Shown piece by piece: positions 8,452 to 18,600 of a DNA stretch of 26,039 nucleotides; position 1 is the stretch's first letter; each line of letters opens with the position of its first letter. The notes under the pieces were generated by a model. That model saw only the letters and a program-made list of their open reading frames with translations, was not told the origin of the DNA and made no database searches. The translations under genes and the position numbers were made by a program. Where the stretch lies: the NCBI GenBank assembly GCA_016206945.1, contig JACQQP010000070.1, forward strand, positions 1-26,039, given 5' to 3'. The stretch is from Candidatus Omnitrophota bacterium (GTDB taxonomy: Bacteria > Omnitrophota > Omnitrophia > Omnitrophales > Danuiimicrobiaceae).

Positions 8452-10853
8452 GTACGGTCAAAATTCTTTTTCTGATCGATAAGCTCGTTCCCGCGGGGAC
8501 GCAAACGAATCTCTTGGAGATTGTCAAGCGGCTCGATCGGAACCGCTTTAAACCTTATGTCATTGCACTGATGGAGGGTGGTGAACTGGAAGAAGAGTTC
8601 GAATCGGTTGGGGTGGAGCCTATCGTTTTTAATGTACGGAAGGTTTACGGACCTCGTGGATTTCGAGCTCTATCCTTTCTCACTCGTTTTATGAAAGCCG
8701 AACGCATCGACTTTATACAAACCCATTTCTCACACGCCGACATTCTGGGATCTCTTGCGGGAAGGTTCGCCCGTGTTAGGAAAATTGTGACGGCGCGTCG
8801 TGACGAGGGATTTTGGCGCAGCAAGGGCCAGCTGTTTTTGAGTCGGTATTTTAACCAATATGCGGATCGGGTATTGGTCAATTCACAGGCAGTTCGGGAA
8901 GCCGTCAAAGTTCAGGAAGGGGTCAGTTCCAGAAAAATCCATGTGATTCATAATGGAGTAGACCTTTCCAAATTTTATCCCTCAGCGGAGATCAGAAAAG
9001 CCAAGCGTCTTGAGCTTGGTTTGAAGGATCATGAATTTGTCATGGGCATGATTGCCAATATGCGCCATGAAGTAAAAGGGCATCGTTTCATGATCAAGGC
9101 GCTTTCTTATATCGCAGCGGAAGCTACCAATGTGAAATTGGTGTTCGTAGGGGATGGTCCGCTGGAAACCAGTTTAGAACGGTATGCCGACCACAAAAAG
9201 GTGCTAGATCAAATTCTGTTCCTAGGCGCAAGACGTGATGTGCCCGAACTAACCAATGCCATGGACCTCATCTGTGCGCCCTCTTTATCCGAAGGTTTTT
9301 CAAACACAGTTCTTGAAGCCATGGCTACAGGGAAACCAGTCATTGCCACGAACGTTGGCGGAAACCCTGAAGTGATTTTGAATGGAGAGACGGGCATTTT
9401 GATACGTCCTCGAGATGCAAGGGCGATTGCGGAGCAGACTTCATTTCTAATTGAACATGTAGAAATACGAGAGAAGTTGGGTCACGCTGCGCGCAAGCAG
9501 GTGGAATCGGAATTTTCCGTTGAACGGATGGTGAAACAATACGAGGAGTTTTATACAGAACTGCTGATTCCTCCGAAACGGAGAGTGAAGGTCAGGCGAG
9601 CGGAGGATAAATTCGAGCGGCCTCATTTATCCCCTCACGTGTCTCAGGAGTCCTTCGAGCAAGGTGGAGAAGTACCTCATTCTCGTGTCGAGAAGCCGCC
9701 CATCGTTGTGGAACGTAGATCACGGAGGATTCGCTTGCTTCAACTAATTTGGTCTCTTGATTTGGGAGGTGCCGAGCAAGTCGTGATGGATCTGGCGCGA
9801 GGCTTGGACCGCCAGAAATTTAAAACCATCGTGTGTTGTCTAAATAACAAAGGAAGATATGCCCCTTCTTTAGAACGAACGGGAATCAAAGTGATCGCTC
9901 TTCACAAGCGTTCCAAATTTGATCCGTTCCTCGTTTCCAGACTCAAAGAGATCATTCGAACCGAACGAATAGATTTAATTCACACGCATCTGTATTCGGC
10001 GCATCTTTGGGGACGAATGGCTGCAAAGGCCACTGGCGTCCCGTGCGTTTCTTCAGAGCATGGAATGGATGAATGGCGAACGGGCTTGCGATTGACTTTG
10101 GACCGCTGGTATGCACCCGTCAGCAAGCGAATGATCTTTGTCTCCGAGGCTGTAAAGCAGTTTTATATGAAAGCGAACCCATCGCTTGACGGCAGGTGCC
10201 GCATCATCCATAACGGGGTTGATGTCGCAAGTTTCCAAAAGAGTGCCGAAGAAAAGCAGGCGTTTCGGGAAAGTTTGGGACTCAGTCAAAATGAAAAAGT
10301 AATCGGCATTGTGGGCCGCCTTGTTCCTGAGAAAGCCCACGTCGACTTTATTGAAGCGATCCAGTTACTGGTTGAAAACCGAAAGGATATTTTGGGTTTG
10401 GTCGTGGGTGAAGGAGCGCTTTTAGATCCGCTGAAAAAGCGGGTTGAAGAAGCCGGCTTAGAAAGGCACGTTTTGTTCACAGGTTTTCGCAGAGATGTAT
10501 CTTCACTGTATCAAGTGATGGATGTTTTGGCGCTCTGCTCGCTCCGCGAAGGATTTCCATTAACGATTCTTGAAGCGATGGCCACTGGAGTCCCTGTGGT
10601 TGCCACCGAGGTAGGCGGCGTGCTCGAGATGGCGGAACATGAACAGGATTCGCTTCTCGTTCCGCCGAGCGATTCGCCTGCTTTAGCGAATGCGATTCAT
10701 CGGGTGCTCGAAGACGAGGGGCTGAGAGCGAAATTGATTGAGAATGCGAAGCGAAAAGTGAGTTCTCGCTTTTCGATTGCTCGCATGGTTCGTGACCATG
10801 AGTCTCTTTATGCCGAAGTTCTTGCAAGTCAAGGAGCGAAGAACAGTGAATAG
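8448..10853 (+). CDS. Tandem GT4-GT4 glycosyltransferase
   Basis: 801 residues with two complete GT-B modules. Module 1 (about 1-375) begins VKILFLIDKLVPAGTQTNLLEI and has E282/E290 in SEGFSNTVLEAM. A charged, probably flexible linker (about 378-425) follows. Module 2 (about 427-795) begins LLQLIWSLDLGGAEQVVMDL and has E701/E709 in REGFPLTILEAM. Both carry IHNGVD and the GG-containing nucleotide-sugar loop, so both look active. No signal peptide; cytoplasmic, presumably membrane-peripheral. Start is GTG at 8448, in a GTGA overlap with the preceding gene. The modules are closer to generic GT4 (EpsF/PelF-like) than to the modules of the first gene. Two consecutive sugar additions by one polypeptide is an inference. 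Confidence 0.88.
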   Translation: MSTVKILFLIDKLVPAGTQTNLLEIVKRLDRNRFKPYVIALMEGGELEEEFESVGVEPIVFNVRKVYGPRGFRALSFLTRFMKAERIDFIQTHFSHADILGSLAGRFARVRKIVTARRDEGFWRSKGQLFLSRYFNQYADRVLVNSQAVREAVKVQEGVSSRKIHVIHNGVDLSKFYPSAEIRKAKRLELGLKDHEFVMGMIANMRHEVKGHRFMIKALSYIAAEATNVKLVFVGDGPLETSLERYADHKKVLDQILFLGARRDVPELTNAMDLICAPSLSEGFSNTVLEAMATGKPVIATNVGGNPEVILNGETGILIRPRDARAIAEQTSFLIEHVEIREKLGHAARKQVESEFSVERMVKQYEEFYTELLIPPKRRVKVRRAEDKFERPHLSPHVSQESFEQGGEVPHSRVEKPPIVVERRSRRIRLLQLIWSLDLGGAEQVVMDLARGLDRQKFKTIVCCLNNKGRYAPSLERTGIKVIALHKRSKFDPFLVSRLKEIIRTERIDLIHTHLYSAHLWGRMAAKATGVPCVSSEHGMDEWRTGLRLTLDRWYAPVSKRMIFVSEAVKQFYMKANPSLDGRCRIIHNGVDVASFQKSAEEKQAFRESLGLSQNEKVIGIVGRLVPEKAHVDFIEAIQLLVENRKDILGLVVGEGALLDPLKKRVEEAGLERHVLFTGFRRDVSSLYQVMDVLALCSLREGFPLTILEAMATGVPVVATEVGGVLEMAEHEQDSLLVPPSDSPALANAIHRVLEDEGLRAKLIENAKRKVSSRFSIARMVRDHESLYAEVLASQGAKNSE
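10831..10836 (+). promoter_or_regulatory. Ribosome binding site fixing the GTG start at 10846
   Basis: AAGGAG lies 9 nt upstream of GTG 10846 and supports that start over an in-frame ATG at 10777. The ATG would give a 77-nt overlap with the preceding gene and spoil the signal-anchor N-terminus. Confidence 0.6.
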
Positions 10854-12267
10854 GAAATCCTATAAACGATTGCTATTGGTGGTTCTTGGCTTGGTTTTCG
10901 TCTCTTGCGGTTCCCTGGTTTTATTCAAGGGGTTTCAGATTGTGGATGCAAAATACCCCTGGCTTTGGATGTATCTGGCGGATCAAGCCCGCTTTGGGAA
11001 GGACGAACCAGTTTCGAGGCCCAAACACATCCTCTTCCTTTACGTGGATCATTTTGAGCCCCACGATCAGGAAACGATGAGTCGGTGGATGGAAGGTTAT
11101 CCCGAAATGGCAAAAAAACACGAGGACGCTGACGGAAAGCTTCCGCAGCATTCGTTTTTTTGGTTTTTCAGCCGCTCGGATGGAGTCGAAAAGAGGAGTT
11201 TCCTGAAACAATTGGCGCAACTGGTCTACGAAGGTTACGGGGAGATCGAACTTCATATGCATCATGGGAATGACACAGAGGAGACTTTTTTAAAACAGAT
11301 GAATGAGGCGATACAGCTTTCCAAAGAAGTTGGAGCTTTCGTCACACAGGAGGTCCAACCCCGTACGACATTTGGATTTATTCATGGTATGTGGGGCCTT
11401 GATAATTCACGGGGCGCGGGCGTTTGCGGGATCACGAACGAACTTATCTTGCTGAGGAAGTTAGGCTGCTATGCGGATTTCACAAATCCTTCGTGGGGAC
11501 CCATGCATCCGAGAATCATCAATCGTTTTTATTATGCAACGGACGATCCAAATCAGCCAAAGTCTTATGATCGAGGTCCTGAGATGGAAGTGGGAAGGCC
11601 AGGAGTTGGGGATTTATTTATGTTTACGGGACAAAGTGGGCTTCGATTGAACAGCATCGTGCCTCGGTATGACCATGGCGAAATTGATCATGAGCATCCG
11701 GCAAGCGAGGAGCGAATGGATCAATGGATCAAAAACGCAGTGGTGATTAAAGGCCAGCCCGAATGGTTGTTTATCAAAGTTTTTTCACACGGGGCGATGC
11801 TCGAAGATCATGGAGTCATGCTGGGTACCCAGGCCGATCAGATGCGGACCTATTTGGAATCTCAATATAACGATGGCGTCAACTATGTTCTTCATTATGT
11901 CACGGCGCGCGAGGCCTATAACATTGCGAAAGCCGCTGAGGCTGGGAAAACTGGCGATCCGAGTCAGTATCGGGATTTTATGATTGCGCCACCAGCGAAT
12001 CGTTTTTTCTGGGCCTCTCAACCTTATGAACTGATTTCATTTGATGAAGGGAAAGTGATTCTCAAATTTCTGAGTGACGCTGGACGTGAAGTTCGGATCC
12101 GTTTGCGGGCAAAAGCGGTATCTCTTTCAGGCGATGCCATCCTGAAGAAAGTGGACCAGAAAGAAGACGAATCCATACTGACACTGATCCTGCAGGATCA
12201 GGGAGTTGTCGGTCTTTCCTTCAAAACGGTAATCGGTGAAAAGGGAGGAGATCGGTTTCTGCGATGA
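10846..12267 (+). CDS. Unrecognised membrane-anchored protein with deacetylase-like motifs
   Basis: 473 residues from the GTG at 10846. MNRKSYKRLLLVVLGLVFVSCG is a signal-anchor or lipoprotein-like leader, so the rest should face the periplasm. I do not recognise a named family. Motifs resemble a metal-dependent polysaccharide deacetylase (glycoside hydrolase/deacetylase) fold. VDHFEPHD (D68, H69, E71) follows the first strand, IELHMHHG (H137, H139, H140) sits where a metal-binding His pair would be, and FGFIHGMWGLDNS and LGCYADFTNPS follow. The C-terminal 90 residues look beta-rich, possibly an accessory sandwich. It lies between two glycosyltransferase genes, with ATGA overlap to the next. 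A periplasmic glycan deacetylase or hydrolase role is inference only; it could be a catalytically altered relative. Confidence 0.75.
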   Translation: MNRKSYKRLLLVVLGLVFVSCGSLVLFKGFQIVDAKYPWLWMYLADQARFGKDEPVSRPKHILFLYVDHFEPHDQETMSRWMEGYPEMAKKHEDADGKLPQHSFFWFFSRSDGVEKRSFLKQLAQLVYEGYGEIELHMHHGNDTEETFLKQMNEAIQLSKEVGAFVTQEVQPRTTFGFIHGMWGLDNSRGAGVCGITNELILLRKLGCYADFTNPSWGPMHPRIINRFYYATDDPNQPKSYDRGPEMEVGRPGVGDLFMFTGQSGLRLNSIVPRYDHGEIDHEHPASEERMDQWIKNAVVIKGQPEWLFIKVFSHGAMLEDHGVMLGTQADQMRTYLESQYNDGVNYVLHYVTAREAYNIAKAAEAGKTGDPSQYRDFMIAPPANRFFWASQPYELISFDEGKVILKFLSDAGREVRIRLRAKAVSLSGDAILKKVDQKEDESILTLILQDQGVVGLSFKTVIGEKGGDRFLR

Positions 12268-13508
12268 CTCATCCTGCGTCCAACATCCTACGTCCCAAGA
12301 TCGCGTTCATTGTTTCAAAATTTCCCTGTTACGATGAAGCCTTTATTCTTCGGGAAATCTACGCCCTTTCAAAAAAGATGGATATCTTTGTCTTTTCGCT
12401 GAAGAAATCTGAGGAAAAAGTTCTTCATGATCAAGCTCGAGAACTTTCGCCAAGGACGATTTATGTGCCCTACTTTTTTTCGTTGCAAATCTTGGCTGCG
12501 TGTCTTGAGATTTGTTTGAGGCATCCACTGCGTTACTGGCGTGCGCTGAAGCGATTGGTTTTCGGCAATTTTAGAAGCCCTCATTTTTTAATCAAAAGCC
12601 TCGCTTTTTTTCCAAAGGCCATTTATTTGGCAAGATGGCTTCAAAAAAGTAGTGTAACGCACATTCATGCTTATTGGGCCACTTATCCTGCCTCTGTCGC
12701 TTTGGTCGCTTCTGAAATCACGGGCATTCCATTTAGTTTCACGGGGCATGCGCACGACATCTATCTGGATACGACTCATCTTAAGGAAAAGATAATGCGT
12801 TCGGCTTTTGTGACAACCTGCACGCAACAAAATAAGACGCATTTGATGAACGTAGCGCCGCGTTATAACCGCAATCAAATTATCGTCAACTATCATGGCG
12901 TTGAACTTTCAAGTTTTGACGTCAATGGAAAGGTTCGCAATAAGCGCTTCGAGATTCTTTCGGTGGGAACACTCCATTACTACAAAGGGTTTCAATATTT
13001 AATTCCTGCACTGGGCCTTTTACGGGATAAAGGTTTGGATTTCAAGTGTACGATTGTAGGGGGCGGACCTCTTGAATCGGATTTGAGGAAACACATAAGG
13101 CTTCTCAACCTTGAACCTTATGTGCTGATGACAGGACCGCTGAAGCAAAGTGAGATCTTGCCTTATTACAAGAGGGCCGATCTTTTGGTTTTAATGGCTC
13201 AGCCTGAGTGGCACTGGGGAATTCCCAATGTATTAATAGAAGCCCTTGCGGCCAAAACGCCTGTCATCACGACACGCTTTGGCTCTGTCGATGAGCTCGT
13301 GAAAGAAAATGAAACTGGGTTATTGGTAGCGCCGCGAGATCCGCCAGCTTTGGCGGCCGCAACTGAAAAACTTTATCGGGACGACTTCTTCCGCCAGAAA
13401 CTTGCGGAAGCCGGGTGTCGCGTAGTTAGCGCCCTTTTTGACCTTGATAGAAATATCGAAGTTTTCCGAAAGAGGTTAAGTCATGAAAACGCTGCGATCA
13501 TCGCTTAG
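12264..13508 (+). CDS. WcaL-like GT4 glycosyltransferase
   Basis: 414 residues, a normal single GT-B enzyme. The N-terminus KIAFIVSKFPCYDEAFILREIYAL is the colanic-acid WcaL/AmsK pattern. HIHAYWATYPA, FTGHAHDIY and VNYHGVEL follow, and the donor-site region is at 313-330. The EX7E motif is degenerate. The second Glu (E326 in IPNVLIEAL) is present, but the partner position eight residues earlier is Trp (W318), with the nearest Glu at 315. Cytoplasmic, expected to add one sugar to a lipid-linked intermediate from an NDP-sugar. The start overlaps the previous stop (ATGA), and the end overlaps the next gene by 26 nt. The substituted residue may alter donor choice or mark a shifted loop. Confidence 0.85.
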   Translation: MTHPASNILRPKIAFIVSKFPCYDEAFILREIYALSKKMDIFVFSLKKSEEKVLHDQARELSPRTIYVPYFFSLQILAACLEICLRHPLRYWRALKRLVFGNFRSPHFLIKSLAFFPKAIYLARWLQKSSVTHIHAYWATYPASVALVASEITGIPFSFTGHAHDIYLDTTHLKEKIMRSAFVTTCTQQNKTHLMNVAPRYNRNQIIVNYHGVELSSFDVNGKVRNKRFEILSVGTLHYYKGFQYLIPALGLLRDKGLDFKCTIVGGGPLESDLRKHIRLLNLEPYVLMTGPLKQSEILPYYKRADLLVLMAQPEWHWGIPNVLIEALAAKTPVITTRFGSVDELVKENETGLLVAPRDPPALAAATEKLYRDDFFRQKLAEAGCRVVSALFDLDRNIEVFRKRLSHENAAIIA

Positions 13509-14256
13509 TTCGTTGATTTATCACAGCAAGCAATGGTTTGGACGCACGGATGCGGGCGTTCGGATCCTCTGTTATCATCGTGTGAACGATCAAGATAGAA
13601 GTTATTTATCCGTACCCATTTCAGACTTTGAGGAACAGATGCGGTTTTTGTGGGAACACGAGTATGAGACGGTTTCTTTAGCCGTCCCTGTTTCGCTCCC
13701 TTTGGTCGCTCGCAATGGTGGGGGCAAAAAACCGATTGTCATTACATTTGACGACGGGTATCGGGATAATTATGAGAACGCTTTTCCGATTATGAGCAAA
13801 TTTGGTTTCAAAGGCGTCATCTTTTTGATCGTGGATCGTATGGGCTCAGACCATTTTCTAACAAAAGATCAAATTAAGGAAATGTCTCAAGCCGGTTTTG
13901 AATTCGGTTCACATTCACGTTCGCACCTTGATCTTGCGAGTCTCGAGAGAGAAGGGAAATATCACGAAATTAGTAGTTCCAAGTCCTTACTGTCAAATGA
14001 GTTAGGAATGGATATCCGATTCTTCTGTTATCCGTGCGGGCGGTATGACCAAGAGTCGGTCGCATCAGTCAAAGAAGCAGGGTATTTGGGCGCATGTTCC
14101 AATGATCCCGGTTCGAACAATGGGAAGTGCGATCCGTATTTGCTGAAACGCACCGAAATTGCACCTCATGATTCCCTCTATGATTTCGAAAAGAAATTGG
14201 CGGGCGCTTATGATTGGGTACACAAAACGCTCCATGTCATTCGAGGGCGGCCATGA
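13483..14256 (+). CDS. Polysaccharide deacetylase (CE4, NodB-like)
   Basis: 257 residues, compact NodB domain. ILCYHRV opens the barrel; TFDDGY at 88-93 supplies the catalytic base and metal-binding Asp (D90, D91); SHSRSH gives the metal-binding H144 and H148; FCYPCGRYD (about 186-194) is the third motif. All core catalytic residues are intact. The family removes N- or O-acetyl groups from GlcNAc-type polymers. There is no clear signal peptide, so cytoplasmic or peripheral action on a lipid-linked intermediate is as likely as periplasmic action. It starts 26 nt inside the preceding GT gene behind AGAGG, and ends in an ATGA overlap with the next gene. Confidence 0.87.
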   Translation: MKTLRSSLSSLIYHSKQWFGRTDAGVRILCYHRVNDQDRSYLSVPISDFEEQMRFLWEHEYETVSLAVPVSLPLVARNGGGKKPIVITFDDGYRDNYENAFPIMSKFGFKGVIFLIVDRMGSDHFLTKDQIKEMSQAGFEFGSHSRSHLDLASLEREGKYHEISSSKSLLSNELGMDIRFFCYPCGRYDQESVASVKEAGYLGACSNDPGSNNGKCDPYLLKRTEIAPHDSLYDFEKKLAGAYDWVHKTLHVIRGRP

Positions 14257-15689
14257 CGAACAGCTTTTCTTCACAAGCCACCTTCCAGCCGCTGTCTTCG
14301 AGGGTCATTTTGCTCGTGATGGGATTTATTAGCCTTGCGTATGCTCACATTATTGTTCGCGAAGGGATCACGGCAAAACTGGTCCTGACCTCTGTGGTGT
14401 TCTTTAGCGGAATGCTGTTTTTTGTCAGGGGGTTAACCCGCAGTATATTTACGCGCCAGATGCTTTTTTACCTATTGATTACTTACATTCCCTTCAGCAA
14501 ACAAATCCCTATGGATTTTAACCATGCCATCACAGGTCTGAATGGAACTAATATTTTAGTGCTCTTCTTAACAGGGTTATGGTTCTTTGGAAAAAGACAA
14601 GAGGGAGAAAGCAAATGGATTAAGACTTCTCTCGATCGTCCCATATTCATCTTTTTTATCTTGGGACTCATTTCAATTTTTATCGGGACTGGTTATGGAC
14701 CGGATTATGTCACGGGGGCAACCATTCAATTTTATCGAAAGTGGATGATCCCATTTTTCCTCTATTTTTATGTGGTCAATAATGTCCGAAATAAAGAAAC
14801 AATTAATAATATTGCGATCGTCATCATGATGGTCACCGTCATTGTGGGATTGATGGCGATTTATGCCTATATGGATGACGATGAGGAGCGAATCGGTGGC
14901 ATTTTTGATGATCCTAATGTTCTGGCCTCCTTTTTTAATTACTATATGTATCTCATTTTCGGATATTTCTTGCTGCACATGAATCGGATGAAATATTGGC
15001 TCTTACTCATTCCCTTCCTCATCTGCTTTCGCGGGGTGATGGTCACTTTTTCACGGGCAGGTTATTTGGCTTTCGGGGTGAGTTTATTCGCCATGACTTA
15101 TTTGAAAAGTAAGTGGATGCTTTTTTTGCTGTTGATGGCAACCCTATTTGTGTTTATGAACCCTGCTTTTCTACCTGAAGGAATTCGTTATCGCTTGGCA
15201 CAGACGATTCAAAAGCGCTCGGCTCCCGCTTATACGACCACGGTTCAAGTTGGGAATGATCAAAGGCTTGATGAAAGCGCAAGCGATCGTGTCAAGGTGT
15301 GGCGTGCTGCGGAAGCGATGATTCGGGACAATCCTGTCTTCGGGATCGGGTATTATCTGTTCGAGTCAAAAATTTTGCATTATTACCCCGGTCATGAAGC
15401 CTACGATCCACACAATCAGTATCTTTTGATCGCATCTGAGATGGGAATTCCTGCCTTGTTGGTTTTTTTGTGGATCATTTGGCTCATCTACCGAAATGCG
15501 CGCATTCTTTACAAAAGGACTCAGGATCCTTTTGTGAAGTCGCTTTCCCTTGGTTTCTTGGGTGGTTTGGTCGGGCTTTTGGTGAGCAATATTTATGGTT
15601 CACGTTTGAACTATGTTGAAGTGACGAGTTATTTTTGGGTCTTAACAGGATTGCTTGTCCGATTGCGGATGATCGAGGAGCAGGTGTGA
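14253..15689 (+). CDS. O-antigen ligase/polymerase-like membrane protein (copy 2)
   Basis: 478 residues from the ATG at 14253, chosen because it forms the usual ATGA overlap and removes an unlikely hydrophilic extension back to 14214. Ten to twelve membrane helices. Wzy_C-like features are VTFSRAGY, the loop before DRVKVWRAAEAMI, and DPHNQYLLIASEMGIP (D385, H387). It aligns along its length with the protein at 4483-6015, including GLMAIYxYMD, LASFFNYY, MxxxxYWLxLIPFLI and LPxGIRYR, so this is a gene duplication within the operon. Likely role: polymerisation or ligation of lipid-linked glycan on the periplasmic side. Two such enzymes suggest either two glycans or separate polymerase and ligase duties; this is inferred. 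Confidence 0.88.
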   Translation: MTNSFSSQATFQPLSSRVILLVMGFISLAYAHIIVREGITAKLVLTSVVFFSGMLFFVRGLTRSIFTRQMLFYLLITYIPFSKQIPMDFNHAITGLNGTNILVLFLTGLWFFGKRQEGESKWIKTSLDRPIFIFFILGLISIFIGTGYGPDYVTGATIQFYRKWMIPFFLYFYVVNNVRNKETINNIAIVIMMVTVIVGLMAIYAYMDDDEERIGGIFDDPNVLASFFNYYMYLIFGYFLLHMNRMKYWLLLIPFLICFRGVMVTFSRAGYLAFGVSLFAMTYLKSKWMLFLLLMATLFVFMNPAFLPEGIRYRLAQTIQKRSAPAYTTTVQVGNDQRLDESASDRVKVWRAAEAMIRDNPVFGIGYYLFESKILHYYPGHEAYDPHNQYLLIASEMGIPALLVFLWIIWLIYRNARILYKRTQDPFVKSLSLGFLGGLVGLLVSNIYGSRLNYVEVTSYFWVLTGLLVRLRMIEEQV

Positions 15690-15692
15690 TTC

Positions 15693-18600
15693 ATGAGTCA
15701 GCTTGACGAGTTGAGAAAAAAGGCAAGTGAACTGGTCGACCTTGGACATTCCTTTGCCAAGTCCTATAAACAAAAAACTTTGGAACGGATCAATGAGCTC
15801 TTTGGAGCAAAGGACCCGATTTCAAGGCTGAAATTAATTGCGGCCGGAGCCCTCGTTTGCATAGCGGCTGGATTTATTGTCGGTATCGCATTGACGAAGG
15901 CCAAATCGGCTTCCGGATTTCAAGGGGAGGGAGCTGGAAGGCTTCCGATCTTGAGAGCTTTTCTCGGGAAAAAATTTGCTTTTACCGGATTGCAACCCGA
16001 TGGAAGTTTTGTATTTTCTAACTTTGAGAAACCGGAAAACCTCGCGGCTTGGAGTTTCGTTGACGCCCATCTGGTTCCCTCCACTCAGTATGCTTGGGAG
16101 GGTTCGTTTTCTGGGAAGTTAACCTTTTCTCGGGGTAAGGAGCTCTCCGCCATCACCATAGATGAATTAGGCCGCGGGAAAGACAATCCATCGGATTGGT
16201 CGAAGTACGGTGCCCTGCAATTTTTTGTCTTTCATCCTGGAAATCAGACCGAGCTTTTGACCTTGATGGTCACGGATTTGTGGGGAAAAAGATATGAAGA
16301 AAGCATCAGCGTCCCAAAAGGGATTTGGGCAAAAATTGCCCTTCCGATGAACAAAATGGCGTCGGCGATCAACGTTCAGAAGATAAATCAAATCTCAATT
16401 TCAAAGCGAGGCGTTACCGAAAGTCTGGATTTCTATATTGACGATTTCCGTCTCGTTCCTTCAACCACTTCGTTTGGAACGTTTACGCGGGAAAATATAT
16501 TTGATTACGGATTTGCGAAACGAAAACCCGCCTGGTTGATACAAGATCAGCAGATCAATTCAGAGGCGGTACACGTTCCCTTTATCGTTACCAATGAAAC
16601 GAGCGCTTTCTGTCAACTGTGTCCCGTTGAAGGAGGCATCCCATTTCCAATGGGAGAGCTCCGCGATCCGGACACGATTCGAATCCGAAATCCTTATGGG
16701 GAAGAACTTCCCTTTCAAACCCGGGTGCTCGCGCATTGGCCTGATCGGTCGGTGAAGTGGCTGGGGATTCATTTTGAAACCAGTCTGGGGCCTCGTGAGG
16801 GAGGCGGTTTCTTTTTAGATTATAGCGACAAGATCCGAAAATTTGACTTTGCGACGACGCTTAAGTCCAAGGAAACCAACGAATCAATCGAAATCGAAAC
16901 GGGCGTCATGAAGGCCATATTGAACAAAAAGTCATTCTTCCTTTTTGACCAAGTGTTCGTCGATCAAAATGGAAATAATCTGTTTGAACCCGGCGAATTG
17001 ATGACATCCCGAGCGCTTTTAACACTTCAATTTCGAAATAAGGAATTCCGCGCTGACTTAGATACCAAAACCTACAAATTGGAAATAGAAGAGAAAGGAC
17101 CTCAGAAATTGGTGCTGAAGGCAAGGAGTTGGTTACAGGCCGGGGATGGCGAACGGTTTGGTCAGTTGGTCGTGCGCTATTATTTTTATTCCGGGAAAAG
17201 TTATGTGAAGATTGCACATACCCTGATTTACACAGGTTATCCTGAAAATCGCCAGTATGCGCCTTATCAGATCGCCAATTTATCTGCTAACGAAGCGGTT
17301 GAAAGTTTTGGGATTCGGATACCGTTTCAATTCTCAGCATCCGGCGAAGAGCAAGTTTACCTGGGTCTTGCCGAGCAGCATCCTTTTCAAATAAAGATGG
17401 GGGAGGAGCTTGCAATTGTGCAAAAAGATTACGACTCAGCTGATCTCCGCCGAGACCGAGAAAAGATCCAACTTCCCGATCATTTTGCAGGATGGTTCGA
17501 CGTATCAAATCTTTCAAACGGGATTGCAGTTTCGCTCCGCCATTTTCGAGAAAATTATCCGAAGGCTTTTTCCATCAACCGTTTGAAAGGTGGAGTGGAA
17601 ATTGACCTTTGGCCGAAGGAGGCAGGAGTTCTCGATCTTTCCACCACGGAAAAAGCCGTAGGCCCGGATGATTATGGTCGGGGAAGCGCGTTCGGCCTTG
17701 CGAAAACTCATGATCTATTGATTTATTTCCACAAGGGTGATCAAGCTCAGTCCAATGCGCTCAACCTTGCCGGTGGATTTTTGGAGCCCCTCTTGATCCG
17801 TTCCAATCCCTATTGGGTTGATGCGACGGGAGCGCTCGGAAGGCTCCTTCCAGCCGATCCTAAATATGGAACTCTTGAAAAAATGTTGGAGCGGCTTTTT
17901 AATTGGGCCGAGCGGCAACCGCGGAATTTTAAGTGGTATGGGATGCTTGATTTTGGCGACACATTGACTTGGTGGCGCAACGAAGAAGAGGACGGCCAAA
18001 CCTATCCTGAAATGGGTTGGCATCCGGTTGGAAGGTGGGGATGGTATAACTGCGAAGGCGTTGGGACTCACACGGGAGCGCTACTTCAATTTGCGAGAAC
18101 CGGTCATTGGAAATATTTTGAATTTGGCGAGAATTTGGCGAAACACATCATGGATATAGATACCGTTCATTACGATACCGTCAAAGAGAAGCGTTTGAAG
18201 AACGTGATTAATGAGCGCTATTCGTGGGTAGGTTCCATGCATCGTCATAGCGGAGACCATTGGAGCGGACGGACCGACGAGGCGAGCCACACGAATGTCT
18301 TGGGACTCCTCATCTACTATTACCTGACTGGAAACGAAAGAGCCTTCGATGTTGTAAAAGAAGTAGGCGAATATTTTTTGAGGGAGCCTTTTACCTATGT
18401 AGATCGGCCCGATCTAGCGCCGAATCGTGCGATGGCCAATGCGCTTTGGGGAGACGTGCTCCTTTATCAAGCGACGTGGGAGGATCGTTATAAAAAGGCT
18501 GCTGAAAAAATCATCAAGATTTTCCTAAAAGGCCAGCAGCCGGACGGAAGTTTCCTTGAAAATTACAATGCCCTTACACGTACGTGGGCGGGTGCGAAGC

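Noticed and set aside
10777..10845. N-terminal extension from ATG 10777 for the deacetylase-like protein
   Set aside because: It would overlap the GT gene by 77 nt; GTG 10846 has AAGGAG at good spacing and gives a clean signal-anchor.
14214..14252. N-terminal extension from ATG 14214 for the second O-antigen-ligase-like protein
   Set aside because: ATG 14253 forms the ATGA overlap typical of this operon; the extension is hydrophilic and read from the end of the deacetylase gene.
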